5,426 bases of DNA, from contig JANYLE010000088.1 in the NCBI GenBank assembly GCA_025363795.1, positions 1 through 5,426 of the forward strand, in the 5' to 3' direction. Each line of letters starts with the position of its first letter. Within the stretch, counting starts at the first letter, position 1. Below the pieces are notes generated by a model. That model made no database searches, was not told where the DNA came from, and was given only the letters and a program-made list of their open reading frames with translations. The position numbers and the translations under genes are program-made. This DNA comes from Mariniphaga sp. (GTDB lineage: Bacteria; Bacteroidota; Bacteroidia; Bacteroidales; Prolixibacteraceae). Of the stretch, positions 1 to 5,426 are shown piece after piece.

Positions 1-23
1 GTTTAACCAAAATTTATTAAAGT

Positions 24-2462
24 ATGAAACTAGCATTTAAAATGATGATTGCAACATTCTTAATGTTCGCATTTTGTGCTCCAAAAACCTGGGCACAGTA
101 TCCTGGCTCCGGCCAGATTCCCCTGGATCCAACTGTAATTCCCCAAAATGTGGACTATCTACCTCATTTTGCAGGTCTAAGGGTTAATGCCAAGGCTGGT
201 GGCGATTTGATAATCAGAGCTGTAAAGACCCAGCAGGTTGCGGTTTCAACTGGAACCGTTCTTGACAATGGAACAGTAGGAGTTGATCCTGGCGCTGGGC
301 TTGGAAACTATTTTGCTTATAGTATCTCCAAAGACGGCGGCAAAAAATGGATGGGACCGAACTGGCCGGCATTCACAATTGAAGCACAGCGGGGTAGACA
401 ACTGAATATTCATTTAAGAAATGAGTTGGATGGATTGACCTATAAAGATGTAAATATCACTGCCGACCAGACCGTAATGATGAGTGGTGTTCCCCTCACT
501 GGCGATCCCAAGTCTGATCCTTACACTGGTCCGATACCAATTGCCATGCATTTGCATGGAGGGGAAGTGCAATCCACCTCCGACGGTGGACCCTACACCT
601 GGTTTACTCCTCGTTATGCAATGAAAGGGAAGGGATTTGATATGGGAGTTGATTCAATACTCCATTATCCTAATACACAGGAACCTGCGACAATATGGTA
701 TCATGAACATAGCCAGTTAGGGCTAACCCGGATTAATGTTTATGCCGGAATGGCAGGATTCTATTTCCTTAGAGGTTTGGAGGAAGAAATTGCCAAGTTG
801 CCGGGGTGGTCAGGCGATGACCTGGTTCAGGAAGTCACTCCTGCAGGTAAAGTGGCGGATGCATTGCATCCGGGACCCTATTTACCTGAAATTGAAATTG
901 CGATCCAAGACCGGATGTTCGATACAAAAGGTCAACTGTATTACCCAGTTCAGCCGCCCAATCCAGGTATTCATCCTTTCTGGACTCCCGAATTTTTTGG
1001 CGATGTAATTACAGTAAATGGTAAAACTTGGCCTTACCTAAGCGTTGCACCGCGTAAATACCGTTTCCATTTTCTGGATGGTTCAAATGCAAGGTTTTAT
1101 AATGTCTGGTTACAAAACCTGGCAACGAGCGCTATGGGTCCTGCAATCACACAAATAGGCACTGACGGTGGATTGCTGGAATCGCCTGCAACTTTTGATG
1201 CTGGTAAAAAATTACTTATGGGACCAGGTGAAAGATTCGATGTGGTAATTGACTTTTCAAAAGTTCCCCCCGGTACGGTTCTTACCTTGATGAATGATGC
1301 GAATGCTCCATATCCTGACGGAGATCCGGTAGAATTCGGTACTACCGACCGCATTATGCAATTTATAGTGAACGGCAAGATGGTCGATAATAAGAAACCC
1401 AACATCGTTGGCAAGGACAGAAGTAATGTTCCCAATAATCTCAGGATCATTCCAATGGTTAAGCTGACCGATTTTAGTGGGAAGGTTAATGTTAAACCGG
1501 ATGTCACCAGGCAATTAACATTATTAGAAGTGAAGGGTGATGGCGGGCCGGAAATGGTGCTGCTTAACAACTCACGTTTTGAACAAATGCCTGAAATGGG
1601 AATGTTTGGCGCTGTGACGGAAATGCCGGTCGAAGGAAATACTGAAAAATGGCAGTTGATCAATATGACCATGGATGCGCATCCTATGCATATGCATCTG
1701 GTTCAGTTCCAGTTAGTAAGTCGGCAGTACTTTGATGAGACGGCTTATGAAGATGATTATAAAAAATTATTTACTGGGGTAAATGGCGGAATGGCGGGCA
1801 TGTACATGGGGGCCGAAGGTCCTCCGTTCAAATATGATACGAAGAATTCGGATGGAGCTGTCGGAGGTAACCCTTCAGTCTCACCATATCTTCAGGGACC
1901 AGTAATTGCTGCCGAACCTAATGAAAGAGGATGGAAAGATGTAATTAAAGCTTACCCGGGGCAGGTTACTACCTACATGGTAAGATTTGCACCAACGTAC
2001 TTACCGACGTGGACTCCAAAAATCCTTCTAAAGTTTGGTTTTAATCCCAGTAAAGGTCCAGGTTATGTATGGCATTGCCATATTGTTGAACACGAAGACA
2101 ACGACATGATGAGACCTATGAATGTCATTGCCTCTCCTTATCGGTTTAAATCTGGTCAACTGGGTGATTCGATAATTTCACCAGTGAAAGGTGTAGCAGA
2201 AGGATTTGCCCTTTATCAGAATTCTCCTAATCCATTTAGTACCTCTACGGACATCCGTTTTACATTGGGAAAAGACTGTCATGTTGAGTTGACGCTCTTT
2301 AATAGTCTGGGCACTAAAATAAAAACACTGATTAATGCGGATGCACCTGCGGGTGATCACATTGCTACGCTTTATTCAGACAATCTCCCGGCAGGAGTCT
2401 ATTTCTACCAGTTAAAAACGGCTTCATTCGCTGAAACAAAGAAACTGGTTGTCGTTAAATAG
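24..2462 (+). CDS. Secreted CotA-like multicopper oxidase with T9SS sorting domain
   Basis: This 812-residue protein should couple one-electron oxidation of a substrate (phenolic or metal ion, not predictable here) to four-electron reduction of O2 to water, outside the cell or on its surface. Residues 1-24 form a Sec signal peptide, with likely cleavage after TWA (24/25) and no twin-arginine. All copper ligand motifs are present: HLH (176-178), WYHEH (225-229), HPMHMH (553-558) and HCHIVEHEDNDM (684-695). C685, H553, H690 and the axial M695 would form the type 1 site. WYHEH followed by LTRINVYAG, and ERGWKD before the last motif, place it nearest spore-coat CotA and phenoxazinone synthase. 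A Met-rich region spans about 522-595. Residues 728-812 are a type A T9SS sorting domain: NSPNPF (733-738), LPAGVYFYQL (789-798 region) and a KKLVVVK end. At 812 residues it is far longer than CotA (about 513), from the tail plus inserts. The ATG at 24 directly precedes the signal peptide; no clear Shine-Dalgarno is seen and any promoter lies left of the window. The fold and export route are near certain; the substrate is unknown. Confidence 0.95.
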   Translation: MKLAFKMMIATFLMFAFCAPKTWAQYPGSGQIPLDPTVIPQNVDYLPHFAGLRVNAKAGGDLIIRAVKTQQVAVSTGTVLDNGTVGVDPGAGLGNYFAYSISKDGGKKWMGPNWPAFTIEAQRGRQLNIHLRNELDGLTYKDVNITADQTVMMSGVPLTGDPKSDPYTGPIPIAMHLHGGEVQSTSDGGPYTWFTPRYAMKGKGFDMGVDSILHYPNTQEPATIWYHEHSQLGLTRINVYAGMAGFYFLRGLEEEIAKLPGWSGDDLVQEVTPAGKVADALHPGPYLPEIEIAIQDRMFDTKGQLYYPVQPPNPGIHPFWTPEFFGDVITVNGKTWPYLSVAPRKYRFHFLDGSNARFYNVWLQNLATSAMGPAITQIGTDGGLLESPATFDAGKKLLMGPGERFDVVIDFSKVPPGTVLTLMNDANAPYPDGDPVEFGTTDRIMQFIVNGKMVDNKKPNIVGKDRSNVPNNLRIIPMVKLTDFSGKVNVKPDVTRQLTLLEVKGDGGPEMVLLNNSRFEQMPEMGMFGAVTEMPVEGNTEKWQLINMTMDAHPMHMHLVQFQLVSRQYFDETAYEDDYKKLFTGVNGGMAGMYMGAEGPPFKYDTKNSDGAVGGNPSVSPYLQGPVIAAEPNERGWKDVIKAYPGQVTTYMVRFAPTYLPTWTPKILLKFGFNPSKGPGYVWHCHIVEHEDNDMMRPMNVIASPYRFKSGQLGDSIISPVKGVAEGFALYQNSPNPFSTSTDIRFTLGKDCHVELTLFNSLGTKIKTLINADAPAGDHIATLYSDNLPAGVYFYQLKTASFAETKKLVVVK

Positions 2463-2642
2463 ATGGAATAGAAACTGATTTGACATTTTTTAATAGAAGT
2501 AAGGCTTTTTGTAATGATTGCGTATCACAGAGCACCAGTTGAAATTGTTTAACTCATGTATTCTGCTGCAATGTGCAATCCTATACAAATTGCCTTATTT
2601 TTATTAATCAGTAAGTTTCAATAATTTTAAAAACTAAAAGTT
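2463..2642. other. Intergenic gap between oxidase and FISUMP genes
   Basis: This 180-base gap has no credible coding region or RNA gene. A 5-bp inverted repeat (GCAAT at 2575-2579, ATTGC at 2589-2593) is followed by a T-rich run, but the stem is too weak to call a terminator. A candidate promoter for the next gene lies at 2590-2619. The gap size and the promoter suggest that the downstream gene is transcribed separately from the oxidase gene. Confidence 0.5.
2590..2619 (+). promoter_or_regulatory. Candidate Bacteroidota-type sigma-A promoter for the FISUMP gene
   Basis: A TTG at 2590-2592 is followed after exactly 19 bases by TAAGTTTC at 2612-2619. This matches the Bacteroidota -33/-7 consensus (TTG or TTTG, about 19 bases, TAnnTTTG) except for the last base of the -7 element (C for G). 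Transcription would start near 2624-2628, leaving a leader of about 15-20 bases before the ATG at 2643. Such short motifs arise by chance in AT-rich DNA, so this is only a candidate, though its spacing and its place just before a start codon are right. Confidence 0.45.
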
Positions 2643-3323
2643 ATGGCGATGTTAAAGGTTAATCGGTTAAAATACCTGGGCTTTACCATTGTGGTCACAT
2701 TTTTTAGTCTTTCAGTAAATGCACAATCCATCAAAGATATTGATGGAAAGGTTTATAAAACGGTTAAAATTGGCCAAAAAACATGGACTGCCGAAAACCT
2801 GAGCGTTATTCGTTTCCTTAATGGGGACTCTATATTTGAAGCAAAAACTCCGGAAGAATGGCACCAGGCTGGAATCTCAAAGAAACCTGCCTGGTGCTTT
2901 TATGATAACAATGTTGCCAACGGTAAGTTATACGGAAAATTATATAATTGGTATGCAGTAGCTGACCCAAGAGGGCTTGCTCCGAAAGGTTCTCATATTC
3001 CTACAAATGCCGATTGGACAGCGCTTACAAAATCCCAGGGAGGTGTTGATATCGCCGGGATTAAAATGAAAAATACCACTGGATGGAATCCTAAAAGTAA
3101 AGGAACCAATAAGAGCGGTTTTACCGGACTTCCGGGTGGAACCAGAAATGGGGCTGGAATATTTAGCGGAATTAATGATAAGGGTCAATGGTGGTCCGTA
3201 TCTGAAACTATCGGGGGGACAAATCAGGCTTATTCAGTGATGCTTAGTTATTACAGTGTTGAGGTGTCTTATGAAACAAAGGATAAGGAGTTTGGCTTTT
3301 CCGTTCGTGTAGTAGAGGATTAA
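2643..3323 (+). CDS. Exported FISUMP-domain protein, function unknown
   Basis: This 226-residue protein has a Sec signal peptide (hydrophobic about 11-24, likely cleavage after VNA, 27/28) and then a single FISUMP (Fibrobacter succinogenes major paralogous) domain filling the rest. Family landmarks in order: DIDGKVYKTVKIG (32-44), TWTAENL (47-53), CFYDNN (85-90), YGKLYNWYAV (97-106), PKGSHIP (114-120), DWTALT (124-129), SGFTGLPGG (158-166), WWSVSE (183-188) and a terminal GFSVRVVED (218-226). There is no lipobox cysteine and no T9SS tail, so it is probably periplasmic or released by another route. The biochemical role of FISUMP proteins is not established; none is claimed here. Several usually conserved positions differ: S117 where Trp is usual in GWHVP, and Val where Cys is usual in FSVRCV. 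The start could be the ATG at 2643 or the one at 2649; both leave a good signal peptide and neither has a clear Shine-Dalgarno. The gene ends with three in-frame stops in a row. Confidence 0.9.
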   Translation: MAMLKVNRLKYLGFTIVVTFFSLSVNAQSIKDIDGKVYKTVKIGQKTWTAENLSVIRFLNGDSIFEAKTPEEWHQAGISKKPAWCFYDNNVANGKLYGKLYNWYAVADPRGLAPKGSHIPTNADWTALTKSQGGVDIAGIKMKNTTGWNPKSKGTNKSGFTGLPGGTRNGAGIFSGINDKGQWWSVSETIGGTNQAYSVMLSYYSVEVSYETKDKEFGFSVRVVED

Positions 3324-3601
3324 TGATAAGGTTATATTTGCTAAATTTAATCCTCAAATAAACACGATTGGTTCATCCGACATGAAGTTCAGGTTGATTT
3401 TATCAAACAGAAAGGATACTAATTCCAGATTGCCTGCTTAAAATTACCATAGAACGTTTAATTCTTGAAGTTTGATTAAGCGAAAAATCTTTAATGCTGA
3501 TAATTAGATTTTAATTTTAATAAAAACCAATCAAAAATTTAATCTTAAATTGCATCTTTGATCTTTAATACAAAGTAGTGTTTATTTAAACCTTTATTCC
3601 T
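3324..3601. other. AT-rich intergenic region upstream of porV
   Basis: This 278-base region has no convincing gene; the longest start-to-stop reading noticed (ATG at 3382) encodes 19 residues. A perfect TAnnTTTG octamer (TATATTTG, 3333-3340) lacks a TTG at proper distance upstream and sits over 250 bases from porV. The last 120 bases are very AT-rich and contain the 9-mer ATCTTTAAT twice (3487-3495 and 3561-3569). The porV promoter is probably in this region, but no site matches the Bacteroidota consensus with correct spacing. No terminator hairpin for the preceding gene was found. Confidence 0.5.
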
Positions 3602-4795
3602 ATGAACCGATTTATAAATGCCAGGGTCATACTCATAATATTTTCAGTTTATTTGAGTCTAGCTGCTGTTGGTCAAACACTACCAACGGGTCAGGAAGTG
3701 CGTTATAATCCGATTTCAACAGCTGTACCCTTTCTTACCATCACCCCTGATTCAAGACATGGTGCGATGGGAGATGTTGGTGTAGCCACTTCTCCTGATG
3801 CCAACTCACAATACTTGAACCCTTCGAAATATGCCTTCACCGAAGAAAAATTCGGTTTTTCAATGTCCTATACTCCATGGTTGCGGGAATTGGTCAATGA
3901 TATCAATTTGGCTTATCTGGCTGGCTATTATCGAATTGATAACAATCAGGTCATCGGTTCTTCACTACGGTATTTCTCCATGGGCGATATTACACTCACT
4001 GGTCAGGATCAAACAAATTTGGGAACTGTTAGTCCAAGTGAGTTTGCGTTCGATGTAAGTTATTCAAGGAAGCTGTCTGACAATTTTTCAGGTGGTGTAA
4101 CATTGCGCTATATCCGCTCTGATCTTTCAGGTGGTATTGGCGCAGAGACTTATACTGCCGGTAGTGCCTTTTCTACAGATGTATCTTTCTATTATATCAA
4201 TAAATGGGGAGGAACTGGCGATTCAAAATCGATAGCTGCCGGGATAAATTTCTCAAATATCGGATCGAAAATATCATATGATCAGGGATCGACTAAAGAG
4301 TTTTTACCAGCTAATTTGCGCCTGGGATCTACCTTTACTACTGAAATTGATGAATATAATTCGTTTTCTATATCGATGGATTTTAATAAGTTGCTTGTTC
4401 CAACCCCCTCAACTCATTATACTGTTGATGCTAATGGTGGTTTGATCGTGCTTCCAGACAATACCTCTAATCAATCGTTGATTAGTTCCATCTTTAGTTC
4501 TTTTTCGGATGCTCCAGGTGGTTTTAAAGAGGAACTCCAGGAGTTTACGATTTCAACAGGAGCTGAATATTGGTATAACAAACAGTTTGCCTTAAGAGCA
4601 GGTTACTTTAATGAAGCGCAAAACAAAGGCAACCGGAAATTCTTTACCGCCGGAGTCGGGGTGAAAATGAACATTGCCGCAATTGACTTTTCATATGTGA
4701 TTCCTGTGCAGCGGAATAATCCGCTTGCAAATACGATTAGATTTACCCTCTTGTTCGATATCGATTCTTTTAGCGGTAGAAGGAAGGATCAATAA
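3602..4795 (+). CDS. porV: T9SS outer-membrane shuttle protein PorV
   Basis: PorV (also LptO, PG27 in Porphyromonas gingivalis) is a FadL-like outer-membrane beta-barrel of the type IX secretion system. In characterised systems it binds the folded C-terminal domain of cargo as it leaves the SprA translocon and shuttles it to the attachment complex with PorU, PorQ and PorZ. The 397-residue length fits the family (about 390). Residues 1-24 are a signal peptide, likely cut after AVG (24/25). The N-terminal plug/first-strand signature is clear: PFLTITPDSRHGAMGDVGVATSPD (43-66 region), then NSQYLNPSKYAF (68-79). Alternating amphipathic strands follow, and the C-terminal hallmark NPLANTIRFTLLFD (373-386) is present. 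The ATG at 3602 directly precedes the signal peptide and no in-frame alternative fits as well. The gene is not next to porU, its usual partner in P. gingivalis; the left neighbour is a FISUMP gene and further left lies a T9SS client oxidase. It converges with a metal transporter permease. Identity is confident, but a second genomic porV copy cannot be excluded. Confidence 0.93.
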   Translation: MNRFINARVILIIFSVYLSLAAVGQTLPTGQEVRYNPISTAVPFLTITPDSRHGAMGDVGVATSPDANSQYLNPSKYAFTEEKFGFSMSYTPWLRELVNDINLAYLAGYYRIDNNQVIGSSLRYFSMGDITLTGQDQTNLGTVSPSEFAFDVSYSRKLSDNFSGGVTLRYIRSDLSGGIGAETYTAGSAFSTDVSFYYINKWGGTGDSKSIAAGINFSNIGSKISYDQGSTKEFLPANLRLGSTFTTEIDEYNSFSISMDFNKLLVPTPSTHYTVDANGGLIVLPDNTSNQSLISSIFSSFSDAPGGFKEELQEFTISTGAEYWYNKQFALRAGYFNEAQNKGNRKFFTAGVGVKMNIAAIDFSYVIPVQRNNPLANTIRFTLLFDIDSFSGRRKDQ

Positions 4796-4971
4796 CAGAA
4801 TAGCCTGAATCAGTTGATATTATTCACCAGCTTTGACTTTTAAATAGGTGGCGGTAATGCTGATTTCGCTAAAATTGTCAGATGTCTATTTAATTTTAAT
4901 TCACTGCTGGTTTCTTTTTTGCCAAACAGATTGCTGTTATTCGCCACAATTTTCCCGTTCTTATTGATTAT
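4796..4971. other. Convergent intergenic gap between porV and the permease gene
   Basis: This 176-base gap lies between the 3' ends of two convergent genes, where a bidirectional terminator would be expected. None is clear: the best short hairpin (AACAG at 4925-4929 with CTGTT at 4934-4938) has only five pairs and no T-run directly after it on either strand. Two spaced inverted repeats occur, AGCCTGAAT/ATTCAGGCT (4802-4810 and 4970-4978) and AAAATTGT/ACAATTTT (4871-4878 and 4946-4953), but the distances are too long for terminators. No gene is seen. Confidence 0.4.
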
Positions 4972-5426
4972 TCAGGCTTTTGCCATTTGTCCCTTGCTTT
5001 TAGCCTTCCCGATAGCGAGGAACAGAATTTTTATCAGTCCGTAAAGGACAACGAGCGTAAAAATGATAGAGGCGCCGGAAGGTATATCGTAGATGTACGA
5101 AAAAGCAAGTCCTGTGACTGAACCAAAAAACCCAAACAGGATTGAATAGAGCATCATAATATCAAACCGTTTGGTGAAAAGATTGGCAATCGCCTGCGGG
5201 ATGGTCAGCAACGACATGACCAATATAATGCCTACTACCCTGATGTTTAATACAATTGTCAATGCAACAAGGCTGATCAGCAATGCATTGAAAAGTCGCA
5301 CAGGGGCGTTGTTGGTTAAAGCAAACTCTTCGTCGAACGAAACAAAAATGATCATCCGGTAAAAGATCACAAAGAAGCCAATCACAAAAACAGCTAATAA
5401 AAACAGATAAATGAGTTCTCCTTTCG
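4972..5426 (-). CDS. ABC-3 family metal transporter permease, C-terminal part (ZnuB/MntB/TroC type)
   Basis: This is the C-terminal part of an inner-membrane permease of the ABC-3 family, which imports Zn(II), Mn(II) or Fe(II) with an ATPase and a periplasmic binding protein. The reading frame stays open to the right edge, giving about 150 residues of a family usually 260-290 long, so the true start lies outside the window. The GTG at 5383-5385 could be taken as a start but falls inside a membrane segment and should not be used. About five hydrophobic segments are visible. Family landmarks are SFDEEFALTNNAP after the first segment, RVVGIILVMSLLTIPQAIA in the middle (the highly conserved permease stretch), and DIPSGASI before the last segment. 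The C-terminus is a short Lys-rich tail ending at a TGA (4972-4974). The metal cannot be told from this part alone. It is convergent with porV and likely belongs to an operon running in from beyond the right edge. Confidence 0.9.
   Translation of the reverse strand, partial: KGELIYLFLLAVFVIGFFVIFYRMIIFVSFDEEFALTNNAPVRLFNALLISLVALTIVLNIRVVGIILVMSLLTIPQAIANLFTKRFDIMMLYSILFGFFGSVTGLAFSYIYDIPSGASIIFTLVVLYGLIKILFLAIGKAKSKGQMAKA

Noticed and set aside
736..1008. 90-codon + strand frame overlapping the oxidase gene in another phase
   Set aside because: The oxidase frame carries the copper motifs across this stretch; the alternative translation has no domain-like features.
1097..1672. 191-codon open frame on the - strand inside the oxidase gene
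   Set aside because: It lies fully antisense to a well-supported gene, has no recognisable motif or signal peptide, and reads like a shadow of the coding strand's codon pattern.
2575..2604. GCAAT/ATTGC hairpin followed by a T-rich run as a terminator for the oxidase gene
   Set aside because: Only five pairs, two of them GC, with a 9-base loop; it lies over 110 bases after the stop codon and overlaps the candidate promoter.
3487..3569. 9-base direct repeat ATCTTTAAT upstream of porV as operator sites
   Set aside because: Two copies of an AT-rich 9-mer in very AT-rich DNA, with no symmetry or regular spacing, are not enough to call a binding site.
3550..3590. Possible porV promoter (TTG at 3550-3552 or TTTG at 3557-3560 with TAGTGTTT at 3576-3583)
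   Set aside because: The -7 match is poor and the spacings (23 or 15 bases) are at or beyond the accepted limits, so no site is called.
4802..4978. Inverted repeat AGCCTGAAT/ATTCAGGCT flanking the convergent gap, as mobile-element ends
   Set aside because: Only nine bases, about 160 apart, with no target-site duplication or extension, and the right copy overlaps the end of the permease gene; chance is likely.
5171..5362. 63-codon + strand frame antisense to the permease
   Set aside because: The opposite strand encodes conserved ABC-3 permease motifs here, so this is a shadow frame.
5383..5385. GTG as the start of the permease gene
   Set aside because: The frame stays open for at least 13 more codons to the window edge, encoding further hydrophobic membrane residues (LIYLFLLAVF), and the family is about twice as long.

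Overview
The window looks like chromosomal DNA from a Bacteroidota bacterium, probably a free-living or environmental member. Three things point there. One gene encodes PorV, a core part of the type IX secretion system (T9SS), which is essentially confined to this phylum. A second encodes a secreted enzyme ending in a typical T9SS type A C-terminal sorting domain. A third carries a FISUMP domain, a family common in Bacteroidota and Fibrobacteres. The DNA is moderately AT-rich with AT-rich intergenic stretches. The starts lack clear Shine-Dalgarno sequences, and one upstream region has a good match to the Bacteroidota-type promoter (TTG, 19 bases, TAnnTTTG).

Layout, left to right: (1) 24-2462, + strand, a complete CotA/phenoxazinone-synthase-like multicopper oxidase with a Sec signal peptide, all four copper-ligand motifs, a Met-rich region and a T9SS sorting tail. 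(2) 2643-3323, + strand, a small exported FISUMP-domain protein of unknown function, with a candidate promoter just upstream and three stop codons in a row at its end. (3) 3602-4795, + strand, porV, the outer-membrane beta-barrel shuttle of the T9SS. (4) 4972 to the right edge, - strand, the C-terminal half of an ABC-3 family metal (Zn/Mn/Fe type) transporter permease, convergent with porV and cut by the window edge. The gaps between genes (180, 278 and 176 bases) hold no RNA gene, repeat array or mobile element that I can recognise.

How the genes may work together: the oxidase is a predicted T9SS client. It should cross the inner membrane by Sec, lose its signal peptide, and be passed through the outer membrane with PorV acting as shuttle to the attachment complex. 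porV is a general component serving all T9SS clients, so its closeness to one client may be chance. The gaps of 180 and 278 bases argue for separate transcription units rather than one operon. The metal permease belongs to another transcription unit, probably with ATPase and binding-protein genes beyond the right edge. I see no defence system, CRISPR array, insertion sequence or clearly new system here. The points most worth following are the Met-rich oxidase as a T9SS cargo, porV lying apart from porU, and the divergent FISUMP protein.
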